DNA from: Tubiluchus corallicola | Lineage: Eukaryota; Priapulida; Priapulimorpha; Priapulimorphida; Tubiluchidae | Length of the DNA stretch: 64,000 nucleotides | Direction: 5' to 3' | Assembly: GCA_030141605.1 (NCBI GenBank) | Contig: JAQGDQ010000136.1 | Span: forward strand, 62,001 to 126,000 | Shown: positions 27,246-39,859 of the stretch, in pieces | Numbering within the stretch: position 1 is the first letter of the stretch | Layout: each line of letters begins with the position of its first letter | Notes under the pieces: model-generated | What the model was told of the DNA's origin: nothing | The model's input: only the letters and a program-made list of their open reading frames with translations | Databases searched by the model: none | Translations under genes and position numbers: made by a program

Positions 27246-30200
27246 GTACACACTTCTAGTTGTAAGTTAAACCCAAAATGCTAATAATTTGTCCCTTTCT
27301 TTAAAATGGAAGCATAAGAAAACTCGATGCTTAACTAACATAAACTACAATCAAAATATTAAAAAATTGGCCTATATTTCTTTTAAATCGGCGCTGCTCG
27401 TGGATAAAAAAACGTGACCGTTTTAGTAAACGCATGGTCATACACTTGACTGCAACTTAAACAACATCACGCCTGGTGTTGTTGCTACTGTTATATACCA
27501 GGCAGTATGGGTGGACAACCGTCAGGAGGCTTGCTTCTAAGAAATACAATACATGCACAGCAGCACATTTACAAGCACGAAATGTAGATGATCTAATTAC
27601 GAGGTTTACGTGTCTAAAAAAAATTACAAATGTTGTTCTCTGTTCCGACTTTCATGACACCACTCTCGGCCGCATCTCGGCTCTTTAAAAACAATTGACG
27701 CTTGATCACGAAAATCGCACGATTTTATCAGTTAGTTAGACAGTCAAAGTAGATAGTGTATCAACATCTTCAGCGCTTACATTTTGAACCAACTCTTAAG
27801 AAAGTAAGTTTTATTAATGATTTATATTTCTAAAGCAAATTTTTGGTCTATACAAACAGTGTAGAGCTCGAAGTTGGTCGCTTAAAAATACGAAGGTTAT
27901 AACGACTTCATAACTACATTTGAAAACGTCCTCATAAATTTGTAGACAATCTTGTGCAGTAAACATGTAGGATGTATCTTCATAATTATTACGTATTTGA
28001 TTAATTAATCATTTGAAAACAAATAAATCATTCACCAAAATTTACTTTTATCTGACTGTCATTATTATTAGCATTTTTAAAGACGGCATATAAATATTTA
28101 ATTAGCCAAAGTCTTGCTAATACACACTCAAGAACAATTACAGTAATACAAATAATATTCTAATAAGGTTAATTATCATGCGCTTCATTTAAGTATACCC
28201 ACCTATTCTTTGAAGCTATTGATAAGCGAAAAAGGTCCTCATGTATCTTTTACTATAATATTCTTTGGCGGTGTAATTACTAATGTCTCTGTAGCCTGTC
28301 TGTCAAGAGATAAGCAGCGAGCACAGCAGAGATGGAAAATTAATCAAATGCTGAAGAAACCAAAACTATTTTGCGTACTCTGGACGGACCGAGTAGGCGA
28401 AGCCCCTCATGCGCGCATGCGCAGAACGCCAACGCAAGTCAGGTGGAAGACGAGTAAGGAAAAAGGCGCATAATTTCTGAGCTAGTCTGAACTTCTGTTG
28501 CTAGTCATTAGGTGCATGGTAGTCTAATGTGTTAATGCGCTGTCACTTGTATTTCAATGTGTATTTCAAGTAGCAAAACTAAACTATAAAAGCAATGCAA
28601 TAGTTAGTACAGTAAGAAGTCATAATTTTTATCAGTCTGTCTGTTCATTTGTCTGTCTCTAACCAGTCAAAAAGAAAACTGTTTACTGAATACTCGTATT
28701 ATAAAGAATGTAGCCATTATATCAAGTTAGGCATTGGTAGAGATATTGGTAGTGTCTAACTATTAATATTGAAAGGTGACCTAGTTTTGAGAATAGCCTG
28801 GCAGCGCTTTCAAAGCTAGTTTCTTTCGCCCTCATTAAACAGAGCGCATCATTTACTAGCGTTTTTTGTTAACATTCAGCTTCTTTCGTTGCGTTTCTTC
28901 AACGATAATTGACGTATGGGTATGATGGATATTACTGCAATACTTCTAGCCTGTTAGTCAAAGAATCAAGTCGTCCTATCTTTACGAATAATTGGTCTAT
29001 ATGAATTGCGTTAGTAATTTTGTTTCCGGTAATTATTCCAATTATTTGGAGGGAATCCTGCACTCACAGGAATGATATTGTTTCTGCGTATGTGTTTATA
29101 CATAGCTTCTGATGTTTCATCTTGTAGTTTTATAGTGCTGTGATTTGTTTTTTTCTTGTGTCAATGTTTATTCTGCAATAAAACTTCGATTCAATTATTC
29201 TGATAGTGGGAGGTTTCCTTTGTCAAACTATACAAAGCGTTAGAAGGCCACAGTCTACACTTTTTCATTATACGTGTGTGAGAGCTAAAAAGTCTTATAT
29301 TATATTATTTCGAAATCTGTGTAAGTTCTTAGGAAGACATATTAGGTACAGACAGCATTGGTCTATATTCTCGAAGTTATTTTTAATGACTAAGAATTGA
29401 AACAATTATTAACTAGCCCGGAAGGCAGAGCATTGGCTTACTCGCTTGTTGCTCGTTTTTTCTGCCTAACTGCCTGAGTCGCCATCTAGAACGCCCTTTA
29501 TATCGATGCCATAAAATCCGTTTTATCACAAAAAGGTAGAATGCAGAGTGTCATGACGTCACAACATAAAATTTGATGAAAAACTGATGACGTGAACAAC
29601 AGCGAAATCTAGACCGGCATCACGGCGAAATAGACCATTTTACAGACTTGACAAGTGAATAACGCCAAAATTCCAAAATAAAAGAATCAGGCTTGAAAAA
29701 CACTTGTAGTTCACGCTGTCTCCGATTTACGTTATGTACATAGCCTGTAATAAAATGTACATGTACATGAGTTTTAAGCCTTTATAGGGCGTTTTTATAA
29801 CCAGTATGCAAGACGTGGACCACCGCTCATAAGTCGCTTTCCATATTATCTGGGTCGCACCGTCTGAAAGGCGTACGTCCGAAATGTTAACGAACTATCG
29901 CCAATACGTAATACATTTATTCGTGTCAAAATAAAAATATAAAAGAACTAGCCCGGAATATGAAACATTTGGTTACTTTCTGTCGCACACGTACCCGCAC
30001 ACACGTAAATTTTATTTGCATGTAAAATAGCATTTGTAAAAACTACTATTTCTAGTAAAATGCCATGTTTTAATTGATGCCCTTTCATCGGTTCCTTTAA
30101 ATCATTAAATAATTTTTCTGCAATAGTGTTATCTTGTACTGTCACAAATTAAAATAATTAACCCACACCGCCCACTCCACACTGCCTACACCACCCCCAC

Positions 30201-30531
30201 CGTGCCACAAGACAACAACAACAACAACAGAAACATTTTGTTTAACGTGGAACTGCGTGAAATGACATACACTTATCCACAAACGATCAACAATGCGCGA
30301 ACATTCTATATAGTCTCTTTGCTTTTTGCTCCTGAATGACAGCAATAACAGGCGAACGTTCTACTTACTGCTTACCTCTCTCGAAATAATGGTAATATAT
30401 CTGTGTTGTTAACAGATTATAGATATGCGTTTGCGTTACCATGGAATCCAGATTTAAGTGAAAATTTAGGTACGTATTCTTTGCCTCAAAATGAGTAAAT
30501 GAGCAACGTGTTGTATTACCTAAACGACAAT
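27246..30531. other. No gene seen
   Basis: ORFs at 27476-27688 and 28210-28473 are unrecognised. A second TGACGTCA lies near 29564. Confidence 0.4.
28404..28422. promoter_or_regulatory. NRF-1-like palindrome
   Basis: GCGCGCATGCGCAGA includes GCGCATGCGC-type sequence typical of NRF-1 sites in broad promoters. The only ORF across it (28210-28473) is unrecognised, so a promoter is unproven. Confidence 0.2.
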
Positions 30532-30815
30532 ATTGGAATCACGACGAAATTAACGGCTTTGTAGAATTATTCGCAAGCAGTAACTAAAAATGGAAGTTAA
30601 GAAAGAGTTAACATCATTTAATTGCGCATCAACTTTACCATTGCAATATTTTACGCCATTGTTATCGCGGTCTATTTCGATGGCATAATAGTTTTTGTTC
30701 TGCAAGTTACAAGTTACAACTCACAAACAGCAAAAAGGTAAATGGAAAGATCAGTGAGCCGACTCAACTACATATGACCTGTAAAACTAATTTAAAAAAA
30801 GTAAACAATTATTAC
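30532..30815. repeat. Local duplication, copy 1
   Basis: Matches 31073-31310: TTGGAATCACGA, AAAGAGTTAACAT, CAACTTTACCA, ACTTTACGCCAT-type words, GCAAGTTACAA, GGTCAATG-like and ACCTGTA words occur in the same order. Confidence 0.65.
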
Positions 30816-31072
30816 AGCATCGCATGCATACATAACAAGTGTGTGCATTTTCTAAAAGCAAATATTGACGAAATGGTTACTTCGTAACTTATCAATTATG
30901 ACTAATTGTAACAGTTATCATTTTTGTCAACAAAGCAAAACAAACAAAGAAGTCACATGGCCTCATCACAATTAATTCTGCATAAATTAGCTGGTAGAAA
31001 ACATATAGAAGAATAATTACTCATACAAATATAAAACATATCGTAAGTAACTTCCACGTGGTTAATAAATTA

Positions 31073-31310
31073 ACTTGGAGTCACGAACAGGTACTATTGC
31101 TGGTGAAATTGGAAGAATATAAAGAGTTAACATATACTTTAATTCTGTGCTAACTTTACCAATGCATTACTTTACGCCATCGTTATTGTGGTCTACTAAC
31201 GTACGTTTTGTTTCTTCTACAAGTTACAACTTACAAAAGGCACAACTATAAATTGGCAAAGGTCAATGCAGCCTGATTCAGTAACCTGTAGAAGTATTTC
31301 AAAAATTACG
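31073..31310. repeat. Local duplication, copy 2
   Basis: Diverged direct copy of 30532-30815, with start positions about 540 bp apart. No coding content in either copy. Confidence 0.65.
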
Positions 31311-32511
31311 AAAAATTTCTCATAGTAATAGTTAGAGGTGCTATTGCTGGTCTTGTTATTGTTGTTATTGTTACTGTTGCTGATGTTAGGCTATTATAGG
31401 CACTTTTAGTAATCCATTTTACTAATTTTTTGTAAATAGGATAATGGTGATGATGATGCTGATAATAATGACAACGATGACAACGGCGGCAGCGTCGAGT
31501 ATAACAAGACTTTATTACATGTAAAATAAAATCATCGGTAATGAGCGACATTTTGTTTTCTTTGCCATAGCTCGCCGGGTTAGTTGTACTCGCCTTACAC
31601 CCTGGATGCATGTACGTACACCTTAACTAGTACTGCATTTTAGTAAACAAACTAATCATTCCAGCGAACACCTTTCCTTGATCTTTGCAGCTTATAAGTT
31701 GAAAATTTATTCGTCGAGTGGTCAAGACAGTTCTTGTCCAGATGTTCAGTGAATGCCTCTGCTAGCAGGTCGGCTCTAGCTGCTGTTACAACCATTACTG
31801 TCTGTTACTGTTGCTGCAGTTGGTTTACTTTGCTTGATCGTCATTATCAATTTGCTTAGAAAGTGAAAATTGCGCGTTCTATGTTTCAAGACTTCTATAT
31901 CCAGCAGTCTCATAAAATAATAACGCGCGTTTTCCCTTTGTAAATTACTTGTACCCTACATCCTTACGGGTTACATTTTCAGTAAGCCACGTGCTTCTTT
32001 TTTGGAATTGAAAAAATAAAAAACGATCGAATTACTCTATTAGACACATCCACATTGTTCTGTAGTTTTGAGTTTGGCTCAACAACTTTTGTTAGTTTCC
32101 CTATGAAAACGGTTTTTTATTTAGAGCATTATCAAGTGAATACATAGCAATTTTTTGTGTCACGTTACTGCAAACACTGCTACATTTAAAAGCCAGATTC
32201 AGATTCAGAAGGAAGATCGTGTTCAATTCAGGTATTTGCACCGAGAACGTTTGTTATCTAATTATAAACGATAACGCGAGACACTGCACTAGAAAAAGTG
32301 TCTTTTAGGTAAGAGGCATATCCGGATACTTCAACATGGTAAATAGCTGCGCCCACTGTATCAATTGGAACCGAGCAAGAGCACTTTTTCTGGCAGACAC
32401 AACCAATTTCTGACGAGGCTAAGTGTTATTTAAGTTAAGTCACTAGGCAAACCCAGATATCTTCGCGTTTGGATATTGTTTGAGAGAAATAGACGAAACA
32501 TTTTGCTATCT

Positions 32512-32556
32512 GATGAGATGAGACGAGACGAGACGGGAAAAGACGAGATGAGACAC
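32512..32556. repeat. (GAGAC)n short pentanucleotide tract
   Basis: Imperfect GATGA/GACGA/GAGAC units over about 45 bp. Confidence 0.85.
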
Positions 32557-33284
32557 TTTATTTGTTGTCGATGTTTAAAACATTAGCCAAAGTTGCTATA
32601 ATCGACACAAACAGTGTAAAATCATACTTTTAAAATACACAATTAAATAAAAACTGTAATGACTCGAAAGCGAAAAAGTGACACCAATATATTTAATGTG
32701 CTATTGAGAAATAACCGTAATATTAGCTGTAATTCAGTGACATAATTATATGCACAATGAAAACATTTACAAATTTCGCCATACTAAGATATAATTAAGT
32801 TGTTAAACGACCTTAAACTGGTAGCCTTGTTTATCTATCTGACTACTTATTTATTTATCTCACTACATCAAAATGAAATCGCTATATAACACACAAACAG
32901 AAGTTTCCTAGTCGCGACTAGGGTGTGATTAAGCAGAACATTAGATTGGATACAAATATTCCGCGTGCCTAGACCCCACTTAAGACAACGAAACTGTCAT
33001 AAGTGTGATACATGAATCCGAGCCCAGCGTTCCACTTTCCAGCGATCTCGACCTTCATCTGCCATGAATCTGTCAGGAAAAGGCGCTGGTGACAATCAGT
33101 GTTCACGATGACTGCTTATTGAGTTAGGGAACAGGAGCTAATAGCACTAAATTGGGTAAACATTTGGATGACTAGCATTCCGTCCAACTTAATCATACTC
33201 TAGCAATACTCAGGTCGGTTGTGGAGCAGCTATTACATTCACGCATACTCAGAACAATGTAAAAGTGCAGATTATTTTAACTAG

Positions 33285-33405
33285 ACTAACAACGGTAACA
33301 ACATCAGAACAGGAACAATAACAGCAAAGTGACCGCAACAACAATAACAAACAGTATTAGAAATAGCAGCAGCAGCAGCGACAGCAATAGTAACAGTAAC
33401 GACAT
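33285..33405. repeat. CAA/CAG-rich trinucleotide region
   Basis: Interrupted AACAAC, AATAAC, AGCAGC and AGTAAC units; no frame of interest. Confidence 0.7.
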
Positions 33406-34710
33406 ATTACAAACACCAATAGCATTAGTATTATTTAGATTCATTGTGTAGTGCATCTCCAAGAAAGTCTTGGAAACCTATGCATCATTTCAGTGTGCTT
33501 TCTTGCTGCATCTTTATTAATAAAATTTAACAGTGAAACCACCCGAAATTTCCTACTGTGTATGGAAACTAGTTTTTTTTTGTAAAAAAATGTACAACAA
33601 AAATGTATAATTTTTGAACAAGAAATAAAAATATAATTTGCGAATAATCACACAACCGTACAACATAAATGCACCGAGGTTGATAGATAGCTTTTATTTA
33701 GTTCTCAAACCGATCGACACTTTTTATAAACTAAAATATCGGGATCTGCGCAATTTCGAATGCATCAGTTTTTAGTTATGGAAACAAGTCCTCTAGCATT
33801 TAAAATGAGCGCCAGACAGCGCTTTACAAAGCAATCTTATTAGTAGCTTTCTGTTTTGCCCTTGGCTTTGTAATTAGTTTGGCGGAGAACTTATCAATAA
33901 TAGCAAAGCTTTGTGATAACCCCTCGGGAGAAGAAACACAAAAGAAAAAGATTAAATTTTGAGAGAATCCGATAAACTATTAAACTGGATGGCACAATTT
34001 GTATGTTGCACATTCAGTTATATTACATAAGCTGCGATGAAAGATAAACCGAGTAAAGTCAAGAATTAACAGTAACTATAAGTAATTATCAACACCATAA
34101 GGTATGTATTATATAACAAACAATTAGAAATTTTTGTAGTTAAAAACAAAGGGATGCGTTACGAAATAATCTTATTCAACTCCATTATCAATTAGTCCAT
34201 ACATATTTTACGAGCAGTCATTTTACAAAAACGTTTCAGTAATGCAGCAACTCGCTACGTTATAGCAATACTTGATAACATTTTTAAGCTGTTGGTCTTT
34301 TTTTAAATGACCATAAAAAAACAGATTAACGTCTGTGATTAAATGTTTTTTCATATTTGTATAACATGCTCAAAATAGGCTAGAGACATCAAGTAGGAAA
34401 ATGAAATTTTTAGTTAAATTACAGTACCCTCACATGCTAAAAAATTATTCAAAAAAGTTTTGCAAGAGACGCCTTCTGTGTGCCATAAAACTAATCTTGT
34501 GATTATTTGTTTTTTTGGTTAAACAAGAAACTTGTTTGACTTAGAAATTTTGACCTGTTCAATCTTGGATTTCTTTTCCCTGCATTGTAAACTACAGTGT
34601 TCGTATAACTGTTTGCTGAAATACTGTACATTAAGAAAGCTTCATCCGCAAATTTAATCATCATTTTTCTGCAGACCGATGTCAAATAAGTAAAGCTACA
34701 TTCACAACGT

Positions 34711-34882
34711 CACTACAAGTCCAAATACGGTGTGCAAACCTTTTCATTAACTTTTTTCATTTATTATTGACAAAACATATTTGAAGACATCACATTCACT
34801 ACAAGTCCAAATACGGTGTGCAAACTTTTTCATTAACTTTTTTCATTTATTATTGACAAAACATATTTGAAGACATCACATT
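34711..34882. repeat. Near-perfect 86-bp tandem duplication
   Basis: Units 34711-34796 and 34797-34882 begin CACTACAAGTCCAAATACGG and differ at almost no position (CCTTTT against CTTTTT). Each carries AATAAA on the minus strand (34760-34765 and 34846-34851). These are the first canonical poly(A) signals I found downstream of TUSC2. Confidence 0.9.
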
Positions 34883-36162
34883 CAATCTAATAAATCATAA
34901 CTTCCTCATAAAAGTTTATATACAAACTCAAATTTATAAATAGCAAACACAATTTACAGGCAACAGTATGTACACTATCATCAACAATATTAATAATTAT
35001 GACTGCCATTGCTACCAATGTACAAACTGTACATTTTACTTGTGGCTTTCTTCAATAAATAAAAACATTATTATAAAAACATGACAGAGGTATTAGAGAA
35101 CATATAGCACAAACACGTAACAGCTGAAGTGATTTATAATAATTAGACTACTTAATAGAATAAATTTGGACCAAGGATAAGTTCTGAATAACTTGAAAAA
35201 TTAATTTTTGTTCTTATTCTAACAAGCCAGTCATCATTTTTTAAGATAACATAGCAACAGGTAATCAATATATATACCGACAATTTTCAAAATTTCTAAA
35301 CAGTACAGTACACGGCACACTTCAAAATTTCCTGTTTGCTTGCAATTTGGATTAAAAACCCATCTTAATGTATTTGTACAATATATGCACATATCATAAA
35401 TATAACTCTTGTACTTTTGTTCTATACAATCACTGCATCAATGCAAATTGAAAGATCCAAAAGACAGCCTAAGAAATAGTGTTACCCTTAAGAAAGTCTG
35501 GATATCATCGCCTGAAATTTTTGAGTATTTCATATGTCTAAAAGCTACAGAAACTACTTGCACTATCTCACACTTTAAAAGTAGCAACTGTAAAATTGAC
35601 ATTAGCTTTCTATGCCTTTTTCTGTCACAGTACAACTAAAACAATATCACACCCACTATTATCACTTCAGTAAGATATGCGAGACTGATGGCCCAATAGG
35701 GTTCTACTATACATTTAACACCAGAACTTGTTTACTTCTTTCTGTTGAGTTAACTTCAGTGCCCAGAGGAAGTTTATAGCTGGTGCATGGAAGTCTTTAG
35801 GTTGTAGCTACGAAAAATTTGTTAAAGTTGCAAAAACATTGTTGCTACGACAACGGATTGTATTCGAAAGAGGAACTAAAACATAACAGCACAGACAAAA
35901 TGTTTCGACTAACAGGGTAGTAACTGCAGCTTTTACTAAATGCAATATAATTTAACAGTCCTTGTGGCTTTAAACTTGACTAGAAAATCACACCTAATTC
36001 TAAGCAACCGGCAAGCGGAATGCAATATTTTCAATAGTATGCCCTATGTAGCATTCTGATATAACAATGCTTCCTAATGCACAGTGATATCAGTGGCATG
36101 GAGCTGTGTGCGTATCCCTGGAAATGGAAACCCATAGATGACAATCTTGCTTGTTGAAATCA
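34883..36162 (-). other. Probable TUSC2 3' UTR
   Basis: From the TUSC2 stop (36163-36165) to the first minus-strand AATAAA at 34846-34851 there is no other recognisable feature. A 3' UTR of about 1.3 kb is inferred. Confidence 0.4.
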
Positions 36163-38938
36163 TCAGCAAACATCACTGTAAATAACCACAGGCACCTCCA
36201 CGTGAATTCTGGGATAGCGGTATTTTACCTCACCCTATAAAATGCATCAAAAACAAACACAATTTTAGATGATATGATAAGGTTTATGGCCTAAAGTATG
36301 AGAAAATAAGCTATGCAATTCTCACTAAACTTACATGCAGTTTAGCGTATAGCTAAATGATCAAAAAACTTTATCTACAGGTCTAAAAATATGAAAAAGT
36401 TGTATAAGAAAGTTGAAAGCCCTCCAGCTCAAGATGTCACTGACTTCTACAAAGATGGACTCCATACACTCAATTACATCTGGATTAAGGGTGTATATGT
36501 ACAAGAAAATTGTACTTCAAATGTGACGTGTTAAGTTGCCAAAGTTCAGTTCACTCCTTATAAATCCAATGAACTTTGACAACAACTCCCATAATATGTA
36601 ATATAATTATAGCAACATAGGACTATAAACATAACCGAAACTCCCAAGTTTGACAAAGACTAATAAAAGGAGAAGGCGAGGTTATTCAGCTGATTCGTCA
36701 TATATGATAAATATTCAATCAGCACAAGGCCTGCTTATTAAACGGGTAGTTGACCATCTTGAAAAACTGGTCCACAATTCAAGGATATCTTCAGCTGGCT
36801 CTGATCTTACTGTAATCTGCAACGTTAGTGTTAGGTTCAGTTACTATGTGCTTGGTTGCTACTTGCAGCCAGCTAAACTGTATAATATAATGTAATGTAA
36901 TATAATATATAAAAAAGAGAAAAACAACAGAATTTAGCTGAATTCACTGACTGGGGTCCAGGTCTCACACATTATAACTTGTTGCTTTATATGCTGTTAA
37001 TCATTTACCTCGGGTTTAAGATTTTCATGAATGCGTCTCATAAATGGCCGCTTTCGTTTTCCTTTAGGTACAACTTCAATATAAAATTCATGAGCCAGGT
37101 CACCATCTTCATCATAATATCTTGTCCTGAAACAAAATAAATATTTACAACCTTCTTCCATTTTTTGCCATGACAATCACCAAACATTATAAATAGGATA
37201 ATATAGTCCCTACTAGTGTTTTTGTATTAAGGCAAAACATTCTTAAAATCTTAATCTGTTTTACTGTGTCTTTTGTAAAATATTAACTGGTCAGCAAATT
37301 TATGTTGTACCAAGAAACTCATTTAAAAAAACACAAAAAACTGCGGGAAATAACAAAAGTGATACTTACAGCTTCTGGTTGTTTTCCAGAAGCTATTTGC
37401 AGATGTTTTCAAAACTTATTAAGCTAACATAATTTTGAAATAGATACACAACATGGTTTTTGTGCCAAGACCAAATAATGGAGTTAACATTCATTTAGCT
37501 ACGAGAGATTCATTATAATTTATGTAGTGCTCTCAAACAGCTCTAAAAGTGCGAAACACGTAAACCTTAAAAGCTTGTTTTGTGGAGTTTTGTAGACGCC
37601 ATGGACTGTAGTGCAGTAGGCTGTTGTAAGATAGTATGCCAAATATTAATATTTTGAGTTATAGTTTAACATTGGGTACAGTTTTCCTTTAAGTTAGTTT
37701 ACAATTTCAATCATTTTCTTGACTACTTCTTCGACAATGCACAGCATTCTTAGACCCCTTAGTATTGCAGAGCAGCTGTACATAGAGTGTCGTAAAATTT
37801 GGTTAAAGTTGCATTGATGATTCAGAACGACTGATTTTACATATGCAATTTAAAATGTACCCCGGGGGGGAGTAAACCTCTACCGGGCGCATCCCCCGGG
37901 TGGCGGATGGGGGACCCCTGGCTCACGAGCCAGGGTGCTCCGAATATTCAAATAAGGAGCTGTGGACCAAATCCTTCAGGATAGACCTAGCAAGTCACTG
38001 AAGTACTTTTTGCTCAAGTAACTCATGGCGAACACAACTGAAACAACGGCCCCCAGTCCCCGGGAGGAGAGGAATCCGACTGGTGGATGTGGAGGAGGAG
38101 AAGACGTATGAAGACAGAGACACCTGGAGAGACGTTATCAAGTGTTCGCCGGCTGACAGATGAAACTCTACCAGGAGGATGGTGAGAAAGTTTCATTCTG
38201 TACAAACCATTGAAAGCTGCCAAAAGTACCTAAAATACAGTTCGAAAGCATAAAATTTTTGTTTATTTATACAGCCAATTGATATTAAACCCAAAACAGC
38301 CAACTTAGCATATTTCACCACTACACTACAATGCAGTGTAGCAGTTTTTTGTATTGTAGCAAGCAGGATGAAGCGTCAGTACATAAATTTTAATAAATGT
38401 TTGACTTTTTGCATCGTTGAGTCACTGACTCATTCAATAGTGACTCTAGTATGGCTCTCCCCTCCAACAGGCTATCCCAAGCGTAACAGGGTAAACACGG
38501 TCACAAGATGGTCACCCTACAATAAGTAAGCAAGCTTTTTTGTAGTTTAGGTAGCTCCCTCAGATTTATACTGAATCACTGCCCAAGGTGTTCACAACTA
38601 CTTGGTAACTACTAATAGTATATTTCCAGTCGTGATTATTTTTAGGTACTGCTACTGTGTAGGTTTCTAGGTGAGAATGCATCATACGCCATTGCAAAAA
38701 TCCCCTAAATTACAATTACAGTGCTTGTGATTTAGAACAACTATTATCTCAAATTAAAACTAATACATCAGACAATATCAAGCTTCGACTTTTTTGCCTA
38801 CCCCATAAATGTGTAAACAAAAGGTGATACAGCCATTTTCATCTTTTCCGTAGACTCGTTTACCGTTTCACCAGCACCGTTATTTCGTCCATATGGGTAA
38901 AATATTTTGTGAAGCATGCGTGTTCCACTATTACCCAT
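36163..38938 (-). CDS. TUSC2: TUSC2 (FUS1) homologue, three coding exons, 108 aa
   Basis: Exons on the minus strand are 38802-38938 (45 codons plus 2 nt), 37009-37126 (1 nt plus 39 codons) and 36163-36234 (23 codons and TGA). Donors are GTAGGC and GTAAAT; acceptors are TTTCAG and TTATAG; phases join exactly. The start has a good context (A at -3, G at +4) and gives MGNSGTR, an N-myristoylation signal like the MGxSGxK start of vertebrate TUSC2. The family core follows: SPFVYTFMG, then YYDEDGDLAHEFY across exon 1/2, RRIHENLKPE at the end of exon 2, and YPRIHVEVPVVIY in exon 3. The vertebrate protein is about 110 aa, so length agrees. TUSC2 is a small, myristoylated, mostly mitochondrial protein linked to calcium handling and tumour suppression in mammals. 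Reading through the exon 2 donor would stop after VND, so splicing is preferred. The gene is head to head with RhoA. Confidence 0.9.
37861..38225. mobile_element. GC-rich retroelement-like block in TUSC2 intron 1
   Basis: The block begins with C and G runs and is strongly GC-rich in an AT-rich intron (37127-38801). On the plus strand it includes an ATG at 38023 with an ORF reading MANTTETTAPSPREERNPTG, which stops after about 24 codons. The sharp change in composition and the untranslated-leader look suggest the 5' part of a retroelement that has lost its coding body. The family is not certain; a CpG island is the main alternative. Confidence 0.4.
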
Positions 38939-39667
38939 TTTTGGATTCTTATTAAAGTAACTTTAGATTCTAGCGGACCCTGTCAACGTTATCCAAACTT
39001 TCAGAAGCTGCCATTTTCAGCTTATCGCAATGCAGTGAGTGCACACCAACCCGACGCACCGCATTCTTATTCGTCTCCTTTATTTTTCCCTTTTTCTGTA
39101 CTCTTCTTAACCCACTACTACTATATTATGTCGAATGAAACCTGAATAAAAAGCTAACAATCTGACATGGTGTGCTGGAATCTGAACTTTGATAAAAAAT
39201 ATTCATCAGCAATGTTACTGAGTTACTTACGGTTTTATAATCATAGTAAATTCTGCAGCTTTTGCTACTTATCAAAATTATTATGATTTTTATTAGTAGC
39301 CAAAGATAATTTTGTGTTAATTACAGTAAAAGGAACAAATGTAAGCAATAATTACTACAACAACTAGGCACAGTTATACCCAATTTATGAACAAAACTGA
39401 GCTATCAAAAAGTATAATAGTCAACATAATAATTGCATGTGAGTTTACCAAATAAAATAACCTAGTTTTAAAACAGTCTCAGTATAACTACTGCATACCA
39501 TGCACAAAAGCATTGTTAGGAAAAAAACCCTGACAAGAAAATAATGATTTCTGTCTTTTTCATGTTTAGCCAGCTATATGTTTCGGTTATGGGAAGAGAA
39601 CTTTATCTAACAGTGGCAATCTAGTTTTTACAAAATAGTGGCTAACTAAGTTTTTTTTGGTTGGGCC

Positions 39668-39859
39668 TTATACCACTCGTTTTGAGCTGGCGAATGTCTC
39701 CCAGTTGCTTGTCTTATTAGTTCTGTTTGAGGATGTCGATTTCGAATCGATGCCTCTCGCCTTCTTTTCCTCTTCTTCTGATAGCACTGGTTCAAACCGT
39801 CCAGGAGTGATTGCTAAGACCCGGGCGGTAAGAACCCGACGGCAGAACAGTATATACAC
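39668..39859 (-). pseudogene. Possible Crypton-type or ZMYM-like N-terminal fragment
   Basis: An open frame of 63 codons on the minus strand contains GRFEPVLSEEEEKKARGIDS and STSSNRTNKTSNWETF. This pattern (RF-x-x-Val, acidic run, D-S/A-K-x-T, then Trp/Phe) resembles the segment before the tyrosine-recombinase fold in Crypton elements and the ZMYM and QRICH1 proteins derived from them. The block is more GC-rich than its surroundings. No recombinase domain follows. The similarity is by eye and weak. Confidence 0.3.

Noticed and set aside
36997-37008. TUSC2 ending at the TAA after exon 2
   Set aside because: A good donor lies there, and a third exon at 36163-36234 restores the conserved YPRIHVEVP segment in phase.
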